From Niabella agricola (lineage in GTDB: Bacteria; Bacteroidota; Bacteroidia; Chitinophagales; Chitinophagaceae): DNA of 64,000 nucleotides. Made by a program: the position numbers and the translations under genes. The notes under the pieces were generated by a model. The model worked only from the letters and a program-made list of their open reading frames with translations. It ran no database searches and was not told where the DNA came from. The stretch's first letter is position 1; the number at the start of each line of letters is the position of its first letter. Shown here in pieces: positions 9,011 through 17,254 of this stretch. The stretch is from NCBI RefSeq assembly GCF_021538615.1, contig NZ_JAJHIZ010000003.1:2604001-2668000 (forward strand), in the 5' to 3' direction.

Positions 9011-10927
9011 TTACCATCCTGCACTTTGCATCAGGTTGGGGTTTCTTCGTCTTTCATTCAGGCTGATGGGCCAGAAATAGTCCCGATCCAAAAAGGATCT
9101 TGTATAAAACAGCGTTGTCCTGTAATAGGATCCCGGTGTTGACTGATTGATATCCCATCCAAGAATGGGGCTGTTTAGTTCTTTTACAGCATCCTTCCAT
9201 CTTCTTAAATCCCAGAAACGCACACATTCCAATGCAAATTCATTGGTCCGTTCTCTTTTAATGATCTCCCTGAATCCTTCTTTTGTTGAGGGCTTTGAAG
9301 GGTTAATCGAATAATTTCCCCATGATTCTATCACCCCTTTAAGTCCGGAACGCAGGCGCACTGCATCTACATATGAATATGCTTCAGCCGTTGGACCGTT
9401 TAGTTCGTTCAACGCCTCGGCATAATAGAGATACAAGTTGGCTAAACGCATAATCGGAAATCCAAAGGGCCGGGCGGTGTAAGCACTGCTGGCCCCAACT
9501 GTATTCTGATAGTTATAGAATTTTTTTGCAGCGTATCCGGTCCAGTTGTAGTTGTTGGGGTCTACTTTTCCGGAAGCGCCGGCATATTTAAGATCAATAT
9601 TGTATGCATTAGCATCGGATCCCGCCTGGTTCATATATAACCGGCCGGCATCAAATACCAGGGTGCCATAAAACCGATCCTCCCGGTCCATATTCATACG
9701 AACGGTGGTAGCACCAGCCACCAGGTTGTATTTATAAGCATCGGTGCCCGGAACCGTTACCAGGTCAAACCGGCTGTTATAGGGATACATTTTATCTTCC
9801 TCGATGGGTACACCGTTTTTTGAATAAAATTTCTCAACAATATTCAGGGTAGCCGACATAAATCCTAAAAGTGTTCCGCTGGTAGCATTGGCTGTATACC
9901 GGGGAAGCATAAATTGTCCCTGCACCGTACCTGTTGCAATAGAACGGGTATCCAGCCAAAGAATTTCCGGGTTATCCGAAGATTCGCTTACAGCTGCGCG
10001 GATATTCATCTGGTTCTTTGTGCTTACCTGCGGTGAGCCCGTAGGCGTCCAGTAATAAAGTTTTTTACCGTGTCCCTCTGCATAATCAATCGCTTCCTTA
10101 CAGGCATCGGCGGCTTTCTTCCATTTTTCAGCGACATACGCATGGTTGAACAATTCCTTTCCGTCATTATTCCTGAGAGCGGCTTCCGGGCCATTATTGC
10201 CATTGAACAACGGGCTGGCAGCATACATCAGCATCTCTGCCTTCATGGCCTTTGCCACCAGCTTGGTGATGCGGCCTGTTTCCTGGTTAACTGCAGTAAC
10301 ATCATCCATCAGGTATTCCATATTGCCGTCGATCAACTTTAGGATATAGTCAAAGCACTCGTCAACCGAACTCCTTGCCAGCTGGCTGGAGCCCGGCGGA
10401 TCGTAAATGGGAATATTTTTATCCTTTATCGGAACCGGACCGTAGCGCTTTACCAACTGGAAATGATAATACGCCTTCAGGAAATTTACTTCGGCTGCCC
10501 ACATCAGCTTTTCGGCTTCAGTCATATCCGGCACTTTCATAATATTTTCAAGAAAAGTGTTGCAATTGGTAATACCGACCCAAAAACTGGGAACAGTCGG
10601 GTTATTGCCATCCCAGGTGTTCAGAAGCGGGCTGTCTCCATTTTGGTTTCCCAGGGCGATCTTCCAGTTATTATAACCGGAATAGAAGGAAGGAGAACTT
10701 AACCAAAATTCATCACCGGATAAAAATCCCGGGTTTCCGCTAAGCGAAAAATTCTGAGGCAATGAGCTATAACAGGTGGTCAGATAGCGCTCTGCCATGG
10801 TACGCATAGCGAAGGCCTGATCCAGAACCGGTGCATTGTCCGGTACCACATCCAGAAATTTATTGCAGGAGCTAACTGAGATACAGATCAATATTCCTGC
10901 TATCGTTTTTGTAAAATTCATTTTCAT
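9011..10927 (-). CDS. RagB/SusD family outer-membrane nutrient-binding lipoprotein
   Basis: The 638-residue product has a lipoprotein signal (ISVSSC, Cys21) followed by KFLDVVPDN, the hallmark N-terminus of SusD proteins. An N-terminal SusD-like helical region contains AEKLMWAAEVNFLKAYYHFQL. The C-terminal RagB/SusD region contains FGFPIMRLANLYLYYAEALNE, RTNEFALECVRFWDLRRW and FWPISLNERRRNPNL. SusD proteins form the lid of the SusC transporter and bind the incoming ligand at the surface. It is 5 nt downstream of its SusC partner. It is longer than the other three SusD proteins here (513-518 aa). Confidence 0.95.
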   Translation of the reverse strand: MKMNFTKTIAGILICISVSSCNKFLDVVPDNAPVLDQAFAMRTMAERYLTTCYSSLPQNFSLSGNPGFLSGDEFWLSSPSFYSGYNNWKIALGNQNGDSPLLNTWDGNNPTVPSFWVGITNCNTFLENIMKVPDMTEAEKLMWAAEVNFLKAYYHFQLVKRYGPVPIKDKNIPIYDPPGSSQLARSSVDECFDYILKLIDGNMEYLMDDVTAVNQETGRITKLVAKAMKAEMLMYAASPLFNGNNGPEAALRNNDGKELFNHAYVAEKWKKAADACKEAIDYAEGHGKKLYYWTPTGSPQVSTKNQMNIRAAVSESSDNPEILWLDTRSIATGTVQGQFMLPRYTANATSGTLLGFMSATLNIVEKFYSKNGVPIEEDKMYPYNSRFDLVTVPGTDAYKYNLVAGATTVRMNMDREDRFYGTLVFDAGRLYMNQAGSDANAYNIDLKYAGASGKVDPNNYNWTGYAAKKFYNYQNTVGASSAYTARPFGFPIMRLANLYLYYAEALNELNGPTAEAYSYVDAVRLRSGLKGVIESWGNYSINPSKPSTKEGFREIIKRERTNEFALECVRFWDLRRWKDAVKELNSPILGWDINQSTPGSYYRTTLFYTRSFLDRDYFWPISLNERRRNPNLMQSAGW

Positions 10928-10932
10928 AAAGA

Positions 10933-13900
10933 TTATAAACTTGCGTTAATACCGATATTAAATACCCGCTGTAAAGGATAGTTGAGTGCATTGCCTCCCA
11001 TTTCCGGATCCCACAGCTTAAAGGCGCTGATCTTAAACAGGTTGGTTGCACTCAGGTAGATTCTGAAAGATTTAAACTTATAGCGTTGGATAAACTGCTT
11101 GTTTACGGTATACCCCAGTTCCAACTGTTTTAAGCGGAGGAAGCTTCCATCGCGCATCCAGTACGTACTTTGAACGGTATTGTTGGCCATGGGTGTTACA
11201 CTCAGGCGGGGCCAGATGGCATACATATTTTTGTTTGACTCTGACCAGTAATCATCTGCCCAGGCCTGTAATACCGCATTCGGCGCATATTCATTTCCAA
11301 AAGGAGCCACCCCTTTTTCAACCTGGGTATTATTTGTAGTAGGATTAATAAACAAGGAAGTTCTGCCTACGCCGCTGAAAAAGAAGGAAAAGTCTACGCC
11401 TTTATAGCCAGTGCTGAGCCCGAAACCATAGTTAAGTTCAGGAGTTGTAGGATACCCGATCGGCATGCGGTCGTCATCGTTGATCACCCCGTCGCGGTTC
11501 ACATCCAGGTATTTAATATCGCCTCCAAGCACTATTGAACCAAACTCCTGGGCAGGGCTGTTATATACCTCTTTATCATCGATAAATAAGCGCTCGGCAA
11601 TATATCCAAATTGCTGTTTGGCACTGGTACCGATCCGGGTACTGTAGGCATTTGCATACCGGGGTTCTTCATAAAATACATATTTACCGGAGGCATATGT
11701 AAATGTACCCCTGCCCTGGAACCACAAATGCTCATTAACATTCTTATTATACACGATCTCTCCATCAAAACCATTGCTTTGGTATTTACCCACGTTGGCA
11801 AATACCGGAGCCGTTAATCCATTAATATTGGACATAGATCGTTGCTGTACAATGTTATTCCTGGTCTGGTTATAATAATCTGCTGTAAAAGTAAGCGAGC
11901 CTCTGAATAAAGACAGATCAATTCCGTAGTTGGTCTGCTGCGAAACCTCCCAGCGGATGTCGGGGTTGGCATAACGGTTTACCACCACACCATTTACACT
12001 GTAGCGGGCATTATCTGCCGGCAGGCCAAATGTATACCCATAGCCGCCGGAACTAAGGTTTACATCTGACAAATAGAAGAAACGGGTATCCAGGATCTGG
12101 TCATTTCCCAGCAGCCCCCGGGTAAATCGCAGTTTCAGATTGCTGACAACTGGTTTAAGCGAAGCAAAAAAACTTTCATTGGAAATATTCCACGCAAGTC
12201 CTATAGAAGGGAAGAATCCCCAACGGAATTTTTCCGAAAATCGTTCGGATCCGTTATATCCAAATGCAAATTTTACGAGATACCGGCTGTCATAACCATA
12301 ATCTATACTCCCTGAGAACGATACATTCCTGGAAGGAAGTGTGCTGATCAGGGAAATTGTTTCGCCAGGATTGGGAGCACCGGGGGTGTTAATTTTGTCT
12401 CTTATGGTATTGATCACCATTGCCGATACATTGTGCACATCGTTGAACAGCCGCTGGTAGCTCAACTGGTTTTCCATGTAAAAAGTAGCATCCTGTGATC
12501 TGTCGCCAGGAACAAAATTCAGGTATTCGGTTCCATCTTTCGGATTCAACTCCTGATATGTATAGGAATTAGTAGCGGGGTCAAAACCGGTGGGCTGGTA
12601 GTAAAAGGGGTTGTATACCCGGTATTGCCTGAAATTAGAGTTGCGGGCGAGGTTCACCATTCCCCGGTAATTTAGTCCCTTTGTAATAAAGGCAGAAAGG
12701 TCTTGCTTCAGCTCCACCTGGATCTGTACATCGCTCCGTCTTCTTTCGGAATATCCCCTCATGATTTCTGCATAAGGATTGAGGTAGCGGGCGTCCTGTC
12801 CAAAATTTCCAAATAACGGGTGCTTAATATACGACTGCGCTGGCCCTGCTTCATATACCGGTAAAAACAAGACAGGGTTGGCCCTTAATGCCAGGTTGTA
12901 AGCTTCTGAACCACTGGTGGGCGGGCCGGAGTAATTTTGAAGGTTGGCAATGGTCCGGATCATCGCAAATGTGGAATTGGTCAGATTAATGCCCACATTG
13001 CTCCGGATATTCATTACTTTAAAATTCACATTGTTATTAAAGTTATTAAGCTTGTTCATTTTCAGCAGTCCATCATCATTGGTATAATTGACACTGACGT
13101 TATATGTAGCCAGCTTTCCACCCCCTGAAACTCCGAAATTGTAGTTTTGCGTCGTGGTGGTTTTCTTGGTTAGTGCATTTAACCAATCCACAGCGGGGTA
13201 CAGCATCGGATCGGACCCAGCTGCAGTTCTGTCAATCTGCAGCTGGCTGTATTGCTCCTGGGCCAGCGGATCCCTGGTAAGGGCCGCTTCATTCCGCATC
13301 TTCATCCATGTGACGGGGTCCGCAAATTTCAATGTTTGTGTTGGTGTGGAAACGCGCTGCTCAGCCCGGATCGAAATAGTGGCCGGGCCTTCCTTTCCCT
13401 GTTTGGTGGTAACCAAAATCACCCCGTTTGCACCTCTTGATCCATATACCGCAGCTGCTGTGGCATCCTTTAAAATTGAAAAATTTTCAATATCATCCAC
13501 CGGAATCCGTGCGAGGGCATCAGCATCTACCTCCATGTTGTCCAGAAGGATCAGCGGCCGTTGGTTGGTACCAAATGTTCCGATTCCCCTGATAAAAAAG
13601 TCGGCGTTATCTGCCCCCGGCTCACCGCTTCGCTGAAAGGAAACGATCCCTGCCACTTTTCCCTGCAAGGCGGCAGTAAGGTTGCTTACCGGTGCTCTTA
13701 GCTCTTTAGGACTTAAAGTAGTCACGGCACTTACAAGGTCAGACTTTCGTTGCCGCTGACCAAATGCTGTAACCACCACTTCACCAAGCTGGGATTCTGT
13801 TGGGGTAAGCGTGATGACAACATAGCTGCTGTCAACGTTCTTTTCCAGGGGATTAAAACCAACGGCGGAAACAGTGAGCACATTGTTCCATTCCGGGAGT

Positions 13901-14085
13901 CCCATAGCAAAAGCACCGGTTGAATCCGTTGTTGTTCCCGTCTGCGTGCCCTTCACAAAAATGGACACATGTGCTACCGGTGCTCCGTTTTGATCGTTAA
14001 CCACTCCTTTTACGGACCGGGTTTGCGAAAACACCGGAACGGAAAAAAGAACAAATGACAATACAGTTATTAGAATTTTGCTCAT
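10933..14085 (-). CDS. SusC/RagA family TonB-dependent outer-membrane transporter
   Basis: The 1050-residue product has a signal peptide (to about residue 20), a CarboxypepD_reg-like beta domain (about 22-110: SVKGVVNDQNGAPVAHVSIFVKG), a TonB-box-like stretch (LGEVVVTAFG), and a plug with ALQGKVAGIVSFQRSG and DATAAAVYGSRGANGVILVTTKQG, followed by a long beta barrel. It imports oligomers captured by its SusD partner using TonB energy. As the first gene of a four-gene operon it is preceded by CpG-centred operator-like palindromes at 14261-14316. No degradative enzyme is encoded with it, so it may depend on enzymes from another locus. Confidence 0.95.
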   Translation of the reverse strand: MSKILITVLSFVLFSVPVFSQTRSVKGVVNDQNGAPVAHVSIFVKGTQTGTTTDSTGAFAMGLPEWNNVLTVSAVGFNPLEKNVDSSYVVITLTPTESQLGEVVVTAFGQRQRKSDLVSAVTTLSPKELRAPVSNLTAALQGKVAGIVSFQRSGEPGADNADFFIRGIGTFGTNQRPLILLDNMEVDADALARIPVDDIENFSILKDATAAAVYGSRGANGVILVTTKQGKEGPATISIRAEQRVSTPTQTLKFADPVTWMKMRNEAALTRDPLAQEQYSQLQIDRTAAGSDPMLYPAVDWLNALTKKTTTTQNYNFGVSGGGKLATYNVSVNYTNDDGLLKMNKLNNFNNNVNFKVMNIRSNVGINLTNSTFAMIRTIANLQNYSGPPTSGSEAYNLALRANPVLFLPVYEAGPAQSYIKHPLFGNFGQDARYLNPYAEIMRGYSERRRSDVQIQVELKQDLSAFITKGLNYRGMVNLARNSNFRQYRVYNPFYYQPTGFDPATNSYTYQELNPKDGTEYLNFVPGDRSQDATFYMENQLSYQRLFNDVHNVSAMVINTIRDKINTPGAPNPGETISLISTLPSRNVSFSGSIDYGYDSRYLVKFAFGYNGSERFSEKFRWGFFPSIGLAWNISNESFFASLKPVVSNLKLRFTRGLLGNDQILDTRFFYLSDVNLSSGGYGYTFGLPADNARYSVNGVVVNRYANPDIRWEVSQQTNYGIDLSLFRGSLTFTADYYNQTRNNIVQQRSMSNINGLTAPVFANVGKYQSNGFDGEIVYNKNVNEHLWFQGRGTFTYASGKYVFYEEPRYANAYSTRIGTSAKQQFGYIAERLFIDDKEVYNSPAQEFGSIVLGGDIKYLDVNRDGVINDDDRMPIGYPTTPELNYGFGLSTGYKGVDFSFFFSGVGRTSLFINPTTNNTQVEKGVAPFGNEYAPNAVLQAWADDYWSESNKNMYAIWPRLSVTPMANNTVQSTYWMRDGSFLRLKQLELGYTVNKQFIQRYKFKSFRIYLSATNLFKISAFKLWDPEMGGNALNYPLQRVFNIGINASL

Positions 14086-14515
14086 ACAATACTTAGTTTT
14101 CCTTGATTCTTAAATGTATCCGGGTTATGAAAGGCAGCAGTTTCGCTTCAAAAACGTCTAAATAGCTTTCATAATGACAACTGAAACATCCTGTAAAACA
14201 AGAGTTGAATAGCTAACGAAGCTAAAGACTTTAACATACCGTTTGGATATTTCGGATCAGACAAACGATTGCACAAATGCTATGTTTTTACGAAAACGTT
14301 TTATGCAAACGATTGTACAGTTAGCATGTATGGTTTATTATTATTCTCCTTTATTATACAACAGGAAAACAGGCTGTGTTTCTAAAAAAGGATCGTTTTA
14401 ACCTGTAATTCCTTCCAATCATCTAATTTTCGCTACTTTACCATAGTTTTTGCAAATTCTTTCCGTGCTTTGCCGTCCAACCAACAAGTAAGCGCAATTG
14501 TCTTAATTATAAGAA
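14086..14515. other. Intergenic control region between a SusC operon (minus) and a plus-strand gene
   Basis: The 430-bp gap contains three CpG-centred palindromic sites at 14261-14316 and otherwise AT-rich sequence. No perfect TAnnTTTG element was found next to the sites; CAAATGCTA (TAnnnTTTG when read on minus) at 14274-14282 is an imperfect candidate. No RNA gene was recognised. Confidence 0.45.
14261..14316. promoter_or_regulatory. Cluster of LacI-type operator-like palindromes upstream of the four-gene SusC operon
   Basis: Three CpG-centred sites are visible: ACAAACGATTGC (14261-14272, CpG at 14266/7), AAAACGTTTT (14293-14302, CpG at 14297/8) and GCAAACGATTGT (14305-14316, CpG at 14310/1). 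The outer two share the core AAACGATTG and are 44 bp apart. The same core pair at the same 44-bp spacing occurs upstream of the 11-gene operon at 46100-46155. The form GCAAnCGnTTGC is typical of LacI/GalR-family operators; no such regulator is encoded in the window. Confidence 0.6.
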
Positions 14516-15289
14516 TTGAATGTATTAAAAGCCATATTTTTATTGGGGCTGCTTCCCGCATTTCTTTCCACAGAAGCCCAGGTACAGATCAAGGGAAATG
14601 TTTACGACAGTCTGGGCCGGACCCCGGTACCGCTGGTTTCTGTGCTGACCAGTTCGGGAGCTGGTACCATGACCGGCGCGGATGGTAGCTACAGCATACA
14701 GGTTCGCCCGCAGGATTCTATCTGGTTCAGCTACCTCAACAAGCCAACCCGGAAATTTCCTGTATCCGGCATTACCATGCCCTATGCATTTGATATTTCA
14801 CTGCGCATCAGCATTCCAGACCTCCCCGAGGTGAAGGTGCGGAACCGGGATTACCGGCTGGACTCTCTTGAAAACCGGGAAACGTACCGGAAGTACTTTG
14901 ATTTTCAGAAACCGGGGCTTTCTACCATGTCGGTAACCGATGGATTTGGTGCCGCCTTTGACCTGGATGGGATCATCAATGCTTTCCGGTTTGGACGCAC
15001 CCGGAAGCTGACGCGGTTTCGCGACAAACTGATTGCAGACGAGCAGGAAGCCTATATCCGATACCGGTTCAGCAAGGCCCTCATCCGCCGGATTACCGGC
15101 ATGACAGAGGACAGCATCATCAACAATTTTATAGCGTTGTACCAACCCAGCTACCTTTTTACCAACCGGGTTAATGATTATACCTTTCACGAGTACATCA
15201 AAAAATCCTACGAGCGGTTCAAACTCGGGTTGCTGCCGCCACCTATGTGGAAGGAAGGATTAACCGGGGATGAGGAACTGGAGTATTGA
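14516..15289 (+). CDS. Secreted CarboxypepD_reg-like domain protein (TTG start)
   Basis: The 257-residue product has a signal peptide (NVLKAIFLLGLLPAFLSTEAQ) and then an N-terminal carboxypeptidase-regulatory-like beta sandwich (about 22-105: VQIKGNVYDSLGRTPVPLVSVLTSSG), as found on SusC proteins but here without a barrel. The rest is charged and helix-rich with no recognised motif. The start must be TTG at 14516: an in-frame TAA lies directly upstream at 14510, and no ATG precedes the signal sequence. It is transcribed towards the ECF sigma gene but separated by 137 bp. Function is unknown; periplasmic location is inferred. Confidence 0.75.
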   Translation: MNVLKAIFLLGLLPAFLSTEAQVQIKGNVYDSLGRTPVPLVSVLTSSGAGTMTGADGSYSIQVRPQDSIWFSYLNKPTRKFPVSGITMPYAFDISLRISIPDLPEVKVRNRDYRLDSLENRETYRKYFDFQKPGLSTMSVTDGFGAAFDLDGIINAFRFGRTRKLTRFRDKLIADEQEAYIRYRFSKALIRRITGMTEDSIINNFIALYQPSYLFTNRVNDYTFHEYIKKSYERFKLGLLPPPMWKEGLTGDEELEY

Positions 15290-15414
15290 CCTGTTTCCAG
15301 ATAATATCTAAATCCGGATGCTTCAACATAAGGGGGCTCTCATTATAAGTTGCTTGCTTCCAAACAATTAATAATAACTTAAAAGCCTAATCGTGCTTTT
15401 ATCAATTATTCGCG

Positions 15415-15422
15415 TAAGTTTG
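15415..15422 (+). promoter_or_regulatory. -7 promoter element immediately before the ECF sigma gene
   Basis: TAAGTTTG is an exact TAnnTTTG match ending 4 nt before the ATG at 15427, so transcription would begin at or next to the start codon (leaderless). No clear -33 element was seen at the normal spacing. Confidence 0.35.
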
Positions 15423-15426
15423 ATTT

Positions 15427-15963
15427 ATGCTTTTGATCGATTCCTGGTATACTGCGTTTAAAGCCAAGCTGCAAGCCATTGCCTGTCATTTTGGGTATAC
15501 CATACAGGAAGCCGAAGACATTGTACATCAGTTTTTCCTGGACCTCCTGCAAAAGAACATACCGCCGGATACCATTCAACATCCGGAAGCTTACCTGGTA
15601 ACCGCTTTTAAGCGAAAACTCATCGATCTGCACCGGAGCCAGCAGCGCAAGGGCAGTTACCTGGAGATCGAATCTTTTAACCTGCCCTCCACACAGGAAA
15701 TCATTGAAAAACTGGAAACGGATACCGCCCTGATCCATCACATCGCTTCGGCCTATAAAAAATTGCCTGCACGGTTCCGCCGGGTAATCTATATGAAATA
15801 CTACCAGGGCTATTCCACCGAAAAAATTGTAGCACTGACCGGCCTTACCCACCAAACGGTTTACAACAACCTTTCAAAAGGAATCCAGCACCTGAGACAA
15901 CATCTTAAAAAAGATGCCGTGCTGGAACGGCTGGTCAATTTTATGCTTTGCCTGCTTCCATAA
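15427..15963 (+). CDS. ECF-type RNA polymerase sigma-70 factor of the FecI/SusC-regulating class
   Basis: The 178-residue product has region 2 (about 8-70: EAEDIVHQFFLDLL, HPEAYLVTAFKRKLIDLHR) and region 4 (about 110-165: LPARFRRVIYMKYYQGYSTEKIVALTGLTHQTVYNNLSKGI, written here as the helix-turn-helix segment). Such factors are held by a membrane FecR protein and released when a SusC transporter with an STN domain binds its substrate. The genes that follow are exactly FecR, STN-SusC and SusD, so this factor very probably drives them. The spacing to FecR is 69 nt. Confidence 0.93.
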   Translation: MLLIDSWYTAFKAKLQAIACHFGYTIQEAEDIVHQFFLDLLQKNIPPDTIQHPEAYLVTAFKRKLIDLHRSQQRKGSYLEIESFNLPSTQEIIEKLETDTALIHHIASAYKKLPARFRRVIYMKYYQGYSTEKIVALTGLTHQTVYNNLSKGIQHLRQHLKKDAVLERLVNFMLCLLP

Positions 15964-16032
15964 AAAAAAGTTAAAAAAAGCGGTTAGATTTTGTAAGCGC
16001 TGTCGTCTGTAATAAAAACCGGCCTTACGAAT

Positions 16033-17133
16033 ATGACATATACCGTAGAAGAGCTTGTCATTGATGATTCCTTTATCGCTTATTGTACGCGGACGAATGC
16101 CGCAGACATTGCGCGCTGGGATGACTATCTGTTAAAACACCCCGAAGCGCTGATTACCATTGAAGAAGCCCGCAAACTGGTACTGGGATTAAGATACATG
16201 CTGCAAAAAAAACAAAATGAACTGTCCGCCACCGACGATTCCCCCGAACATGCGCTGTATGTAGCTTCCGGTAAGTACATCGGGGCCTTTAAGGAACAAC
16301 CTGTACGCACCCGGTTCCGCAACTGGAAAAAGTGGGCGGCCGTTGCCGCCTGCCTCTTGTTTTTGGTTACCGCAGGTATCTACCTGCCTTATCGGCCGGG
16401 AAAGTCCGGAACATCGCTACCTACGCCCGTTAAAACCAATGCCGGCTCCGGTGAAACCGCCCGGTCGCAGCCCGGCGAACGAAAAACTATTTTTTTGCCA
16501 GACAGTACCAAAATATTGCTGAATGCAGGTACCCAATTACAGGTGTCACCCACCTTCGGGAAACAGGACCGGAACGTATACCTGACGGGGGAAGCCCTGT
16601 TTGATGTGGCGCATAACAAAGCGTTGCCTTTTATTGTCCATGTAGCGCAATACAAGATCAAAGCGGTTGGTACCCGGTTTAATGTAAAGGCCTATACCAA
16701 CGACCGGTACAGCGAAACTTCTCTACTGGAAGGCAAGGTACAGATCCTGCTTCCGCAGGGAAATGACGATGTTGTTTATAAAACGCTGCAGGTAAACCAG
16801 AAATTCGTTATGAATGCCCCGGACAGCCTGTCAGTAAAGGTGGCGGCAAAACCCGAAGTAATACCCCTTTCCTATCATGATTCCAACCAGAATATTGAAA
16901 CGGCCTGGGTAAACGACCTCCTGATTTTTGAAAATCAACCGTTGCTGGAAATTAAGAACATCCTGGAACGGGAATATAATGTAACGATTGCCATTACCAA
17001 CAGCGATGTAGCACATTATCGTTATACCGCTACATTCCGGCACGAAGCCATTGAAGAAGTGCTAAAAGCTTTACAGCTTTCATATGCCTTCTCCTTTAAA
17101 AAGGACGGAAATCAAATCACTATTTATAAATAA
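16033..17133 (+). CDS. FecR family anti-sigma factor
   Basis: The 366-residue product has a cytoplasmic N-terminal segment (about 1-100), one membrane helix (WAAVAACLLFLVTAGIYLP, about 101-119), a periplasmic FecR domain (about 150-250: RSQPGERKTIFLPDSTK, GEALFDVAHNKALPFIV, GTRFNVKAY) and a C-terminal DUF4974/STN-like region (LEIKNILEREYNVTI). It relays the signal from the STN domain of the downstream SusC to the sigma factor. Gene order sigma-FecR-SusC-SusD and a single membrane span fully support the assignment. Confidence 0.94.
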   Translation: MTYTVEELVIDDSFIAYCTRTNAADIARWDDYLLKHPEALITIEEARKLVLGLRYMLQKKQNELSATDDSPEHALYVASGKYIGAFKEQPVRTRFRNWKKWAAVAACLLFLVTAGIYLPYRPGKSGTSLPTPVKTNAGSGETARSQPGERKTIFLPDSTKILLNAGTQLQVSPTFGKQDRNVYLTGEALFDVAHNKALPFIVHVAQYKIKAVGTRFNVKAYTNDRYSETSLLEGKVQILLPQGNDDVVYKTLQVNQKFVMNAPDSLSVKVAAKPEVIPLSYHDSNQNIETAWVNDLLIFENQPLLEIKNILEREYNVTIAITNSDVAHYRYTATFRHEAIEEVLKALQLSYAFSFKKDGNQITIYK

Positions 17134-17185
17134 TACAAATGCAATATTAAAATCAGACCAGCAAAAAGGGAGAAACGGATTGCGG

Positions 17186-17225
17186 CCATTTCCCCCAAGG
17201 AAAATGGAAGGAGCAGAGCCCTTCC
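17186..17225 (+). promoter_or_regulatory. Overlapping hairpins in the FecR-SusC intergenic leader
   Basis: CCATTTCC (17186-17193) can pair with GGAAAATGG (17199-17207) with one bulge, and GGAAGG (17206-17211) can pair with CCTTCC (17220-17225). The two stems share two bases and so compete. They lie within the 121-bp gap before the SusC gene, and could be a processing or attenuation signal. Confidence 0.35.
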
Positions 17226-17254
17226 ACTCGTTTACTAAAAACTAAAATAAAAGT

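Noticed and set aside
15406..15855. A 149-codon minus-strand open frame opposite the ECF sigma gene
   Set aside because: Antisense to conserved sigma regions 2 and 4 and without recognisable motifs.
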